Below are positions 1-11,267 of a stretch of DNA of 64,000 nt, piece after piece. The stretch is from Crotalaria pallida (lineage: Eukaryota > Streptophyta > Magnoliopsida > Fabales > Fabaceae), in assembly GCA_037953625.1 (NCBI GenBank), contig CM075650.1, forward strand, positions 122,805,706-122,869,705. The letters are read 5' to 3'. The position numbers and the translations under genes are program-made. Numbering within the stretch: position 1 is the stretch's first letter; each line of letters starts with the position of its first letter. The notes beneath the pieces are model-generated. The model was not told where the DNA came from. It was given only the letters and a program-made list of their open reading frames with translations, and did no database searches.

Positions 1-267
1 CATATCCAAGTCCTACCATCAACACCTACTTCCCCTACCGTTACTCCCTTCTCTCGTCCCATCCCACTGATTTAAACCTTACTTCACAAATATTAGGACC
101 TCTTTTCCATCCCCATCACACTACCACCCAAACGCCTCACTGACCATCACATCCACCTTCTTCCCAACTCTTCCCCCGTGAATGTGCGGCCATACCGCTA
201 CCCCATTTCCATAAATGTGAAATCGAAAAACAAATTGAGGACATGCTCTACTTTGGGCTGATACAAC
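1..267 (+). pseudogene. gypsy pol remnant, segment just before reverse transcriptase
   Basis: From about 108 the plus strand encodes a stretch with LTDHHIHLLPNSSPVNVRPY, the usual linker between protease and RT in Ty3/gypsy polyproteins. An in-frame TAG lies at 94-96. A one-base loss near 200, in the run of C after RY, shifts the frame before EIEKQIEDML. The segment ends with GLIQ at the ACAAC target site (263-267) and resumes as NNPFSSPVLLVKKKDGSW after 5430. The left portion is outside the window. It is non-functional. Confidence 0.8.
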
Positions 268-614
268 TGATTGGAGCCAAAAATATGATGTTTTTGAGTG
301 ATAATTTACCCTCTTTCTTAGTGATTTTGGCTTGTTTCTCAAGTAATTGTTAGGAAAAGATTGATTTTATCTACTAACGACGAGGAACGAGATCTTTGTG
401 GATTTTGTACCCTTTTTGGTTCTTAATTTCAGGTTTTGGAGTTTAATTTGTTGAAATTGGAAAAAGGAAAAAAAAAGCAAGTAATAAAACCTTGAAGTTG
501 GAACTGAGAAGGCGAGTTTGACGGTTAAGATGCTATGCACATTCAAGAATGGGTGCACAAGACCAGGAAATGGGGTCAAAAGAGCAAAAGCAAGAGTATG
601 GTGAAATTAGCGTC

Positions 615-696
615 GTGCGCCCAAGCGCAGCTTTGTGCGCCCAAGCGCAGGCCATCACGCCCAGGCGCACGTCGATCCCGCCCAAGCGCACGTCGT
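615..696 (+). repeat. GC-rich short tandem motif (CGCCCAAGCGCA-like) in the LTR
   Basis: Four degenerate copies of the core CGCCCAAGCGCA or CGCCCAGGCGCAC follow one another in otherwise AT-rich sequence. The same block is at 4348-4429 in the other LTR. It lies upstream of the TATA-like box, so a role in the U3 region is possible but not shown. Confidence 0.75.
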
Positions 697-848
697 CAAG
701 CATTGGTGGATTTAATCATATCTTCTCCGGATTCTTAGAGATTAGTTTATTTTAATAGGATCTTATCATATTATATTCAGATTTAGGATTAGTTTTATTA
801 AAATAAAAATCTTATCACATTAGATTGGAAATTAGGTTAGTTTTTATC

Positions 849-857
849 TATATAATA
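849..857 (+). promoter_or_regulatory. TATA-like box of the LTR promoter
   Basis: TATATAATA lies about 580 bases into the LTR, followed by a purine-rich start region. The second LTR has the same sequence. The transcription start is inferred, not seen. Confidence 0.45.
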
Positions 858-1704
858 AGAGGAATAGGATTCATTCCAGGGGGGGAGAGAAGAGAGACAC
901 TCATACAACTCCATAGAATAATAGTAGATTAGGATTTGAGACTTGGAGAAGGAACAAGGATTGGAGGTTTTTGTGAAGAACACGGAGTTAGCTCAATGAT
1001 TCATGGTAATTATTTTTATCATGTTTATTGTGTTTTCTCTTGTAAGTATGAACTAATTCCATCCTTGGGATGTAGGAGTAGATGAATGGAACCTTTTCAA
1101 TATTTCTAGTAATAAATTAATTTTGTTTTCCGTTATTGAATTATGTGTTTGATTATTCTTATTTGTTTCTCATGAAAGAAGCTGTTTCATGACTTTTGAA
1201 AATCCTTTATGAATAGACATATGAATTTAGGATTTAGTCATTTAATCAAACAGTTCAATTGCATAGGCACAGACATGTTTTCTATGAATTGGGTAATTTT
1301 ATAAAAAGAGGTTTTGACTGAACTTAATGAAAGGGTTAGGGGTTTTAAGGCTCCCTTGAGACATCATTGGGAGATTAATCTCTAAAATACGGAAACGTAC
1401 TAAGACATTAGGCGTTTTCTACTTTTGCAAAACCAATTCGGAATTCAAGGAAAAAAAATTAATTTGTTATAGAATATTTAGGAACCTGCATCGAAACTAC
1501 ATCCCTCTTTTTCCCTTGTCAAAGAGTCATTTATTTTAATTTCTGTTTTTATTTACAAATTCACAATTCCTTTGTCTCGTTCACTAAGTAATATTAATTA
1601 GGTGGAATTATTTAAACGATTACTCCCTTGGGTACGATACTCGGACTTTATTGTCTATATTACTTGTACGATCTGGTACACTTGCCAGAATCCCAACAAG
1701 TTTT

Positions 1705-1722
1705 TGGCGCCGTTGCCGGGGA
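1705..1722 (+). other. Primer-binding site complementary to tRNA-Asp
   Basis: TGGCGCCGTTGCCGGGGA is complementary to the 3' end of plant tRNA-Asp (ending GGCAACGGCGCCA), the primer used by Athila/Calypso-type elements. It begins six bases after the LTR. It is a primer site, not a tRNA gene. Confidence 0.88.
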
Positions 1723-1818
1723 GTGATTTTGTTTTATTTAATTTCGGTACTAATTTAATTTTACTTAGTGTAACTTGGGTATATATTTTTATTTTTCTTT
1801 ATTTTATTATTATGTAAC

Positions 1819-2502
1819 ATGGCTTATTCTCATGATGACATAGAATGTATCCATTTTATTTTGTCGTCACCTATTCCATCTTGTTTTGCACAAAATGTTT
1901 TTGATGAGATTAAAGTTTTTGATGGTCTTTTAGAGGAGGTGGTACAAAAATCTTCCATTACGGAAGACCAAAGTGCTTCCTTTTCTAAATCCATAGAACA
2001 AGAAGAAATTGTGCATGATAAGATTGAGGAAGTGAAACAAGATAAATTAAATAATGGGATGAGTCCAGGGGTTGAATTAGGGTCCACTTTGCATGATGAA
2101 TTTTCTGCTCTTGCTAAATGTATTGGATTGCATGAATATGTGGAACCCTCAAAAAAATTTCCTTCAATTTACCCCTTAATTTTTTATGACTTCCCTGATG
2201 CTCATGATGAAGATAAGTCATTGTTCTCCTTTTTAGAGCCTGAAAAGGCACCGTTGCTAAGCCATGGAGTTTACACTTTCATAGACTCCATGCATGATGG
2301 AAAAGACAAGCACCATATGATGATGCTTGGAGTGAAAAATGCACCATTTGACCCGGGAGGGTTTGAAACTATTTTTAAACATTTGCTCCAACATCATCCG
2401 TGCATATTTCCATGGGATCCAGGAATAACTTGTTATTGCTGCATAACATGGAAGTTGTGCTATAGGATTTGGGATCCTGGTGGATTCTCTTTAGTTTTGT
2501 AG
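1819..2502 (+). CDS. Hypothetical acidic 227-aa protein of the non-autonomous element
   Basis: This is the only sizeable ORF inside the element. It opens MAYSHDDIECIHF about 97 bases after the primer site. The first two thirds are rich in Glu, Asp, Lys and Ser. The C-terminal part has repeated DPG motifs (FDPGGF, WDPGI, WDPGGF) and a cluster of Cys and Trp. I recognise no gag zinc knuckle, protease DTG/DSG, RT or integrase motif and no known family. The frame is intact over 684 bases, which argues for some constraint or a recent insertion. It may be a vestigial gag-region product or an element-specific protein. The function is unknown. Confidence 0.45.
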   Translation: MAYSHDDIECIHFILSSPIPSCFAQNVFDEIKVFDGLLEEVVQKSSITEDQSASFSKSIEQEEIVHDKIEEVKQDKLNNGMSPGVELGSTLHDEFSALAKCIGLHEYVEPSKKFPSIYPLIFYDFPDAHDEDKSLFSFLEPEKAPLLSHGVYTFIDSMHDGKDKHHMMMLGVKNAPFDPGGFETIFKHLLQHHPCIFPWDPGITCYCCITWKLCYRIWDPGGFSLVL

Positions 2503-4000
2503 TAGTGTAGGATTTAAATTTTTAATTAGGAGATTGAATAAAGAGTTTAGATTTTTTATATGTAACTGCTAATGGGGTGCTTCAAGCACTATTTTTAGTT
2601 GTTCATGTGACACAGATGAATAAGTTTGGGGGAGTCTCCTCCATGGTGCATCAAGAGAGAATGTTGTGCTACAAAGGGAAGTCTCTAACTCCTTGCTTTT
2701 GTTTTTAGTTTTAATTTTTATTTTGTAGTTTAGGATAGATTTGTTGCTTGAGGACAAGCCACATTCTAAGTTTGGGGGAGGGTAACAAAATAAATTTTTT
2801 TCTGAACTTGATTTCTTCCCTGGCTTTGTGTTGGTTTGTGTCCTGGCATAAGTAGGCATTAATTCTAAGTGTTAGATTTGTTCTTTGATAGGTGTAAATG
2901 CTTGATTGTGATTTCCGACTTGTTTTACCCAGGTACTAATTGGATTTAGCTTTGAAAATTTTTGAAAATTAGTTGTTTGGCAAACTTGTTGTGAATGATT
3001 GATTAGTGAATTGTCCTTAACCAGTGAGATTTGAGCCTATACACTTGAAGGAGTAATGTTTAATGAATATTGTGATGAAACTCCTATTTCTTTCATGAGT
3101 GTTGTTCGCTTTGATTGTTTGTTCTAGAACTTGACTTGTGACCTTTTCAAAATTGACAATTAATTGCATGCATGAACATGATTAAGGCACTTAGGTTTGT
3201 GTTTTTGTGGCCTTCAACATATTTTTGAGACATAATGATCCCTTAGTTGCCCAATTTGAGCTTGATGAGATATAATGATTTTTTTTGGTACCCTACATAA
3301 ATTGAATTATTCTTGTGAAATACCTTTGAATTTATGAATGAGCAATTAAGTGGAATGTTAGAAATTGGTGGAAGTGTAAGTGCTGAAAATTTGATGTTTC
3401 TATTTCTCTTCAAAAAAAAAAAGAACATAATAAAAATGTGCTGAAAAAGTGAAAAAAAAAAGAAGAGAATAGGAAAAAAAAAAGAAAAAGGGAAACAAAT
3501 GAGCTGAGTTGTGTTTGTGTAACCACTTTCATTGCTCATTTCATGACTCAAAAGGGAAGATTCGTGATTTTATTAAAATAAGCCCTTTGTGTTATCCTTT
3601 GCTTCTTTTATCCCACCTGACGCTTTTAGCCATGGCCCCATTACAACCAAATTAAAGACCTTTTGATTTGTGCGTGCTGTCAATAATTCAGTGGAGATAT
3701 AGGACTATAGTCAAGCTTATGGTAACATGCTTTCATTGTTTGAACTTGAGTGAATTGATAAAGATTACCCATACACATGAGAGATGTTGTGAGATAATGT
3801 GGTCACTAATCTTTTATTCACTTTGAGTTTGTCTTATCAACTGGTTTTCAATAAGGTGATTTGCTAGTGAAGAGAGGAATCTTGGGTAGGTTAGTCGGAG
3901 TTTATGATTGAGTTTCTATGTCTTGATTGGGGAGGATTTGAGGCTCTGAATTTTTGTGTTACTTTTGCCTGGGACATGCAAAATGTTAAGTTTGGGGGAG
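2503..4000 (+). other. Non-coding interior with three polypurine-tract-like copies
   Basis: No convincing ORF is present. AAGTTTGGGGGAG-type motifs occur near 2621-2634, 2769-2782 and 3988-4000. Only the last directly abuts the 3' LTR and can serve as the normal polypurine tract. A purine-rich, A-run region sits at 3410-3500. Confidence 0.75.
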
Positions 4001-5430
4001 TGATTGGAGCCAAAAATATGATGTTTTTGAGTGATAATTTACCCTCTTTCTTAGTGATTTTGGCTTGTTTCTCAAGTAATTGTTAGGAAAAGATTGATTT
4101 TATCTACTAACGACGAGGAATGAGATCTTTGTGGATTTTGTACCCTTTTTGGTTCTTAATTTCAGGTTTTGGAGTTTAATTTGTTGAAATTGGAAAAAGG
4201 AAAAAAGAAGCAAGTAATAAAACCTTGAAGTTGGAACTGAGAAGGCGAGTTTGACGGTTAAGATGCTATGCACATTCAAGAATGGGTGCACAAGACCAGG
4301 AAATGGGGTCAAAAGAGCAAAAGCAAGAGTATGGTGAAATTAGCGTCGTGCGCCCAAGCGCAGCTTTGTGCGCCCAAGCGCAGGCCATCACGCCCAGGCG
4401 CACGTCGATCCCGCCCAAGCGCACGTCGTCAAGCATTGGTGGATTTAATCATATCTTCTCCGGATTCTTAGAGATTAGTTTATTTTAATAGGATCTTATC
4501 ATATTATATTCAGATTTAGGATTAGTTTTATTAAAATAAAAATCTTATCACATTAGATTGGAAATTAGGTTAGTTTTTATCTATATAATAAGAGGAATAG
4601 GATTCATTCTAGGGGGGAGAGAAGAGAGACACTCATACAACTCCATAGAATAATAATAGATTAGGATTTGAGACTTGGAGAAGGAACAAGGATTGGAGGT
4701 TTTTGTGAAAAACACGGAGTTAGCTCAAGGATTCATGGTAATTATTTTTATCATGTTTATTGTGTTTTCTCTTGTAAGTATGAACTAATTCCATCCTTGG
4801 GATGTAGGGGTAGATGAATGGAACCTTTTCAATATTTCTAGTAATAAATTAATTTTGTTTTCCGTTATTGAATTCTGTGTTTGATTATTCTTATTTGTTT
4901 CTCATGAAAGAAGCTGTTTCATGACTTTTGAAAATCCTTTATGAATAGACATATGAATTTAGGATTTAGTCATTTAATCAAACAGTTCAATTGCATAGGC
5001 ACAGACATGTTTTCTATGAATTGGGTAATTTTATAAAAAGAAGTTTTGACTGAACTTAATGAAAGGGTTAGGGGTTTTAAGGCTCCCTTGAGACATCATT
5101 GGGAGATTAATCTCTAAAATACGAAAACGTACTAAGACATTAGGCGTTTTCTACTTTTGCAAAACCAATTCGGAATTCAAGGAAAATAAATTAATTTGTT
5201 ATAGAATATTTAGGAACCTGCATCGAAACTACATCCCGCTTTTTCCCTTGTCAAAGAGTCATTTATTTTAATTTCTGTTTTTATTTACAAATTCACAATT
5301 CCTTTGTCTCGTTCACTAAGTAATATTAATTAGGTGGAATTATTTAAACGGTCACTCCCTTGGGTACGATACTCGGACTTCATTGTCTATATTACTTGTA
5401 CGATCTGGTACACTTGCCAGAATCCCAACA
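4001..5430 (+). repeat. 3' LTR of the non-autonomous element
   Basis: This is the direct repeat of 268-1698, starting TGATTGG straight after the polypurine tract and ending CCCAACA before the ACAAC duplication at 5431-5435. Confidence 0.93.
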
Positions 5431-6009
5431 ACAACCAAGCAACAACCCTTTTTCCTCTCCGGTTCTCCTCGTCAAGAAGAAAGATGGTAGTTGGCGCTTT
5501 TGCGTTGATTTTCGGGCCCTTAATTCTATCTCTATGAAAGACAGGTTTCCTCTGCCTACCATTGATGAGCTCCTCGATGAACTAGGTGGTGCACACTGGT
5601 TTTCTAAACTTGACCTACGTCAAGGCTTTCATCAGATTCATATGCATGAATCTGACATCTACAAAATGCCTTCCGCACTCACTTGGGCCATTACGAATAC
5701 AGGGTCATGCCTTTCGGCTTGTGCAACGCCCCCTCAACATTCCAAGCCACCATGAACGACTTGCTTAAACCATTCCTCCGCAAATTTGTCATCGTCTTCT
5801 TCGATGATATATTGGTTTACAAACCTTCTTTGGAGACTCACTTACAACACTTAGAACTCACCTTCCAAACTCTGCTTGTTGGACAATTTTTCTTAAAGGA
5901 CTCTAAGTGTCTTTTCGCTCAGCAGCAACTTGAGTATTTGGGTCATATCGTCTCCTCCAAGGGTGTGGAAGCAGATAAGTTGAAGATCCAAGCCATGGTG
6001 GATTGGCCA
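5431..6009 (+). pseudogene. gypsy reverse transcriptase fragment
   Basis: Ty3/gypsy RT motifs occur in order: NPFSSPVLLVKKKDGSWRF, KLDLRQGFHQI, MPFGLCNAPSTFQ, the catalytic FFDDILVY and LGHIVSSKGVEADKLK. A one-base loss near 5665 (expected KTAFRTH) moves the reading from one frame to the next. The piece ends with VDWP at 6009, where a CACTA transposon is inserted. It continues as PPTSVKILRGF from 12114. Confidence 0.9.
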
Positions 6010-6356
6010 CACTACTACAAAAACTATTTAAAATACCTAAATTTTAATCCCGGTTTCGTGTTATAACTGAGATTAAATACCATTTAAAATTAAAATAATA
6101 ATTAAAAATAAGTACAAATATATTTAAAATTCGAGTGTGTTTTTGATCCCGGTGAAAAAAAACACGGAACTGGGATCATAAATATAAATTAAATTTTAGA
6201 AACATCGGTGAAATTTTAATCCCTATTTTTATAAGGACCGGAATCAATAATGATAAATTTTTTGTGCGGGCTACTTAGTTTTCACACAAGTTCCTAGCAC
6301 CTCTCAATCTCCCAGCAAAAACATTGCCTCTTCTTCAACAATTAAAATAAAAAATA

Positions 6357-8054
6357 GGCTTTTTTAAGCGATAGGTCCCTAAATTTAGGGGGTGTTTTGG
6401 ATTTAGTCCTTAATCTTTTTTTTTGTTGGATCTGGTCCCTAAACTTTAACGTCGTTTGAAATTAGTCCTCCCGTTAACCCAAAGTTAACTCCGTTAGTGT
6501 CTTCCAATAAGATGTTGCCACGTGTCCCAACTTGCATTTTTTTTGGCTTTTTTGACTTTGAGATCCCTAAACTTAGGGGAGGAATTGAATTTAGTCCCTA
6601 TCCTTTTTTTCGTTGGATCAGGTCCCTAAACTCTGGACCATTTTGGATTAAGTCCTTTTGTTAGCTTTAATCTAAGACCGTTACCCTGTGAAAATTTTTA
6701 TGCCATGTGGACCAATAAATTAATGCCACATGGAATTTTTCTTTTAAAATTGAAAAATTACAAAAAATAAATAAAATTAAAAAAAAGCCAAATATTACCT
6801 GATTTGAAGTACAACTGAACCAAGCATCATTAACAGATCCACCATGCCACATAAATTTTTCAGGCCAGAATGTGAACCACCTTCCCTATCTTCCTCTCGT
6901 TCCTCGTCGTGCTCGATCGTCTCGTTAGGGCTTGACATCATGGTTTCTTCACCTTGCTTTAGGGGGTGACATTGTTTTTCAGAATATAAAGATCTAAACA
7001 AAACAAAACAAAAAAAAAAGAACACACAAGTGTCAAGTGATAAAAACTGAGTTAGACACCTACCAAACCTTTATCATCAAACTCTAAAGTAATAAAAAAG
7101 AGATTTTTCTGTGTCAATCAAATATACTTGTTGCGTTTCTTCCTCCCTCCAGACTCTACATATGATGCACCGCTAAGAAGAAGGCAGAGGAAGCGGAGAA
7201 GAAGGCGGAGGCTGGAAAGCAGAGGACGCTGAGGTTGTTGAGGGTTCGAAGTTGCGAGGCTGCTGCATGGTGAAGGAAGCGCGATTTGGTGTCGCATCAG
7301 ATTTGTAGAGAAGATGACCAAGCGAAGGATGAAGAACGAAGAGAATCTTCGGGGTCGCCGCCGCAACTAGGTTGCAGGGGCTTTGGCTATAACTAGCGCC
7401 GCCGCACATCATCAAGCGAACTTGTGACTGTGACAGTGATTTTCGCTGTAAACCGAAGCAAGCACAAAACTCAGATCGAGGCGCGACCTTGAGGACGGTG
7501 GCGAAAGCTTCTCAAATCGTTACCCTGATGGCAGTGGTGAGTGCTCGAGACATCATGACCATGACGATGATGCATCTCGTCGCAAACGCGTTTTATTCCA
7601 ATCGTTATAAAAAAATTATTTTTTTTAATTTTATTTATTTTTTGTAATTTTTCAATTTTAAAAGAAAAATTTCATGTGGCATTAATTTATTGGTCCACAT
7701 GGCATAAAAATTTTCCCAGGGTAACGGTGTTAGATTAAAACTAACAGAAGGACTTAATCCAAAATGGTCCAGATTTTAGAGACCTGATCCAACGAAAAAA
7801 AGGATAGGGACTAAATTCAATTCTTCCCCTAAGTTTAGGGACCTCAAAGTAAAAAAAAAAAGCCAAAAAAAAAATGCAAGTTGGGACACGTGGCAACATC
7901 TTATTGGAAGACACTAACGGAGTTAACTTTGGGTTAACGGAAGGACTAATTCCAAACGACGTTAAAGTTTAGGGACCAGATCCAACAAAAAAAAGATTAA
8001 GGACTAAATCCAAAACACCCCCTAAATTTAGGGACCTATCACTTAAAAAAAGCC
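6357..8054. mobile_element. Mutator-like element (MULE) with about 430-bp inverted arms, 9-bp TSD
   Basis: Arms at about 6357-6787 and 7618-8054 are inverted copies. The termini are GGCTTTTTTAAGCGATAGG and, inverted, GGCTTTTTTTAAGTGATAGG. The 9-bp duplication TAAAAAATA is perfect at 6348-6356 and 8055-8063, as expected for Mutator elements. The 830-bp centre encodes no MURA transposase. It is richer in GC than the arms and contains exon-like sequence, the layout of a Pack-MULE. Confidence 0.92.
6799..6941 (-). pseudogene. Exon-like captured fragment inside the MULE, unidentified
   Basis: On the minus strand an ATG opens MMSSPNETIEHDEEREED and runs on to a hydrophobic end (VDLLMMLGSVVLQIR), followed by a good donor CAG|GTAATATT at 6798-6797. 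This looks like a captured first exon. I do not recognise the family. A second GC-rich stretch at 7140-7600 could be another captured piece but has no clear frame. Confidence 0.35.
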
Positions 8055-10850
8055 TAAAAAATAAAACAAAAACAGTCCCCCTCTCACACCTGCCAAAAAC
8101 CCTCATCACACCAAATCATGATTCCCTGCCTCTCTCACAGCACCGCCAATTACTCAAGCTCCCTCAGCACCGCCATCCTTGCCTCTCTCAGCACCATGCC
8201 ACACAACCACCACCCCCGTCCCTGCCACCGTCGTTCCTCGAGCCCTCTCTCGATCTCACCACCGCTCCCAAAGCCACTGCCGTTCCTCTCTCTCTCTCTC
8301 TCTCTCTCTTTCTCCACTGATCCCTAACCCTCTCTCGCTCACCACCACATGAACACAAAGCTGTCGAGTGTCTCCCTCCTGCTCGACCTTCGATCCATAT
8401 CACCTGAGCACAAAGCAAACCGGAGACACGACAATGGAACTTCTAACAACAACAACAACAACGATTTTTCACAAAAATTCGGTCGCCGGAATAGTGGGTA
8501 TCTTAGAGATGCCACCAAAGCTGTGGCTAAAATCATTGGAAAATCGAATCCATTAAGACTATTTCATTCAAGTTAGTTTCTATTAATATTTTTGAGCATT
8601 GACCGCTTATTATTTGATGAAATTACTGTGTGAGATAAGTTTTTTTATGTTTGGTTTTTGAGTCATATATGTACTCATTTGATGAGCTATTATTGAATAA
8701 TTGTTGTGTTATTTTAGTTTTTTCTAGTATGTTCTCTATTGTCTTTGTCCTTCAAGTCTCTCCTAGTTGGAATGTTGGATTCGGGCAGCAGAAGAGAGAC
8801 ACAACAATTGAGCCGAAAAGGGTATTCCATAGTTCATAACTCATAAGTCACTCATAACTCATAATTCACGTTTTGTCTTGAGCAATTTTCGGAGATGGCA
8901 ACTTCTTTTGTTCTCTACATAATGTACAATTTTTTTTGTCTTGAGCAATTTTCGGAGATGGCAACTTCTTTTGTTCTCTACATAATGTACCATTTTTTTT
9001 TTTGGTTTTTCAGATCAAGAGGCTCAAGGAGAAATTCAAAAGAATACACGATCAGCTTGTTCTACATCAAGCCATGTGAATATGTAAGTGATTATGTCAA
9101 GCCATTGCTAGAACTGCCGAGTATCAGTATCATTCTAATTTCTATTTCAAATGAAATAGGCTTGTGATTTTATAATTTATTATGAGATTAATTAGTTTTC
9201 TGATGTAGTTGTTCAATACCTAGTGCTTTTTCTGAAGTAGCTGACATCATGGACTTGGATTTCAGGAGGAGTGTTCATTCTGTCAAGCACCTCTTTGCTA
9301 TGTTATTTCTGCAATGTTTTTCTTTGGTGGAAATCAGTTAGGTTGCATTTCATAGCTTGAAATCTTGCTTGTGTAGCACATTTTATGAATTGTATAAAAA
9401 TTTACATCTCCTCCCTCTTGCTATGAGTAATTTTTGGCTAATTTAGTATCATGAGTTGATGAGATGGTATGGTTCGCATAACTTTTAGGACAGTGATTTG
9501 GATGCGTATTACTTGGAGTGTTTTTGCGAGTGATTTATGTCTACTTGTGTGGTTAATTATGGTCTCAATGCTTAAATTTGATTCTAAACTTTGATCCACT
9601 GCTGAAATTTTGTTTTAGTGTGATGATAATTTTAATTGGAAATTAGGTTGTCATATATTTTTGCTGTGAAGATTTGAGCTAGGAGGATGGTTGCTACATT
9701 TGTTTTGGAAACTGAACCTAGTTTTTACTTGGCAAACTGAATACTTGGTGCATTTTACCCTCTATTCTTTATATCTCTCAAGTTAGGAAAAATGGCAACA
9801 TATTATGTTTCTTTAAATTCCTCTGATTTTTTTTAATGTGAAATTTTTTGGGTCTTAACATGCCAAACTGACTACTTGGTAACTTTAACCCTCTATTCTT
9901 TGTATGCCAAGAATTTGGTATGTTCATGCATGGCATCCGTTTATTAAGGTTATGTATTGCTTACTCCATGTGATGCAGCTATTATTAGTTTTTCCATTAT
10001 TCAATGTTCTATTTTTTTTTGTTTTTGTTGCTTATCTAAAACAGAGACTGATATGGGCTGATAAAGTGATTTGATATGGGTTTGATTTGGGATTTGGTTT
10101 GTGAGGAATATTTGATATAGAGTCCATGTGAGATTGGTATCAATGAACTGTTTTATCTTCTATTGGTTTGTACTAAGTATAGATTCAATGAACTGTTTTA
10201 TCTTCTGTTCTGACCTGAAATTATATCCTTGTTTCTGTCCTAGGTCTACATAATTGCATTAGTTTTATGTTGTGGTGTTATGTGAAGGACCTTACAAGGG
10301 TTCTAGATTGTTGCCTGAGTTCTGTCATGATGCTTCATGCTTAGTATAGGAAATACACTTGGTGATTTTTATTCGAGTATGAGGAGTGTATTTGTTTTTG
10401 GATGCTATGATCTGGTTGCTTGTAGGAGCCCTCCTACCAGATATGTGTTTTTGGTTTCTATAGTTGCTTTCACTTTCTATATACTTTTCCAATTACATCC
10501 CTTAATGAAATTTGTTTTTGTTATTGTTTTTATGTGTTGGTCCAAACATATTCATTCTTATTATCAAACTCACTTTCTAAATTTGACAAAGTGATGCATT
10601 GTTATATGTTGTGAAGTTTTTTATTCTCCCAACAGAAGATACCTCCGCTGATATTTTAGTGAAGAAACCTTCCTGCTCATTGGTTTCAGGTAATTTCAAT
10701 CATATGATGATACTGCACATCATATGTATTATGATTTTGCAGGGTACTTCAATCATCAGATGATACTAGTTTATTTCTGCTAGTCTTGTTTATTCCCTTT
10801 TTCATTTTTGGAGTTATTATTCTTATTGAATTGAAACTTTCTGATTTGAG
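8055..10850. other. CACTA interior without an assignable gene
   Basis: There is a CT microsatellite at 8286-8309 and a 63-bp tandem duplication at 8875-9000. Short exon-like stretches have plausible splice borders, for example IKRLKEKFKRIHDQL near 9014-9080 and SADILVKKPSC near 10630-10690. I could not match these to families. The rest looks like intron-type AT-rich sequence. Confidence 0.5.
8875..9000 (+). repeat. 63-bp direct tandem duplication
   Basis: GTCTTGAGCAATTTTCGG begins two adjacent copies at 8875-8937 and 8938-9000. They are almost identical apart from the last bases and T-run length. Confidence 0.9.
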
Positions 10851-10954
10851 GATATTACACTGATCCATCTGGCACGTTTTGGCAATGCAATGCAAAAGCT
10901 ATTGGTTCAAGGTCAGAAGGTGCAGACAGTTCTCTGCAAGAAGAATACAACAAG
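10851..10954 (+). pseudogene. Captured exon of 20S proteasome subunit alpha5 (PAE)
   Basis: The stretch encodes YYTDPSGTFWQCNAKAIG followed by SEGADSSLQEEYNK. From knowledge of the family this matches the conserved segment of plant proteasome alpha5, a structural subunit of the 20S core. A splice acceptor (TTTGAG) precedes it and a donor (AAG|GTAACT) follows, so it was captured as genomic DNA with intron borders. Only one exon is present, inside a CACTA, so it cannot make a subunit. One residue appears changed (GSRSEGA where plants usually have GSGSEGA). Confidence 0.85.
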
Positions 10955-11267
10955 GTAACTATGCTCTTACAATCTGTTGTTTCTAAAGCTTCTGTTATGC
11001 TTATAACAAAGAAATTATACGTGAGCTTGTTGCCTCTCAATGACCCCTATGAATAGTGTATGGACTTCTATGGGATGGGCATGAACATATGACACTTGTA
11101 ATCGTACTTAGTATAATTTTAGCATGCCCTAATATAGTGATATACACATAGTTGGGCCAATAACAACTGAAGTTGGTGCATATCCTCTGTAACATAATCT
11201 TGCTGCCTTGCTCCCTTTTCTTTTTGCTTCACATGATTCAAAATATTCATCACTAATATAAATTTTT

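Larger units (their letters stand above)
268..1698 (+). repeat. 5' LTR of the non-autonomous element
   Basis: This is nearly identical to 4001-5430. It has TG...CA ends, a GC-rich tandem motif at 615-696 and a TATA-like box at 849-857. The primer-binding site follows its 3' end after six bases, fixing plus orientation. Confidence 0.93.
268..5430 (+). mobile_element. Complete non-autonomous LTR retrotransposon (Athila-like signals), TSD ACAAC
   Basis: Two LTRs of about 1430 bp (268-1698 and 4001-5430) flank a 2.3-kb interior. They begin TGATTGG and end CCCAACA. ACAAC is present at 263-267 and 5431-5435, so both ends are exact. By eye the LTRs differ at only about 16 positions plus small homopolymer indels, roughly 1 percent, so the insertion is young. 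The primer site matches tRNA-Asp, as in Athila-type elements. The interior has no gag, protease, RT or integrase, so mobility would need proteins from a partner element. Confidence 0.93.

Noticed and set aside
1705..1722. tRNA-Asp-like sequence
   Set aside because: Only the 18 bases complementary to the tRNA 3' end are present, directly after an LTR. It is a primer-binding site, not a tRNA gene.
2569..2859. 96-aa minus-strand ORF
   Set aside because: It overlaps two polypurine-tract-like motifs of the plus-strand element and has no family features.
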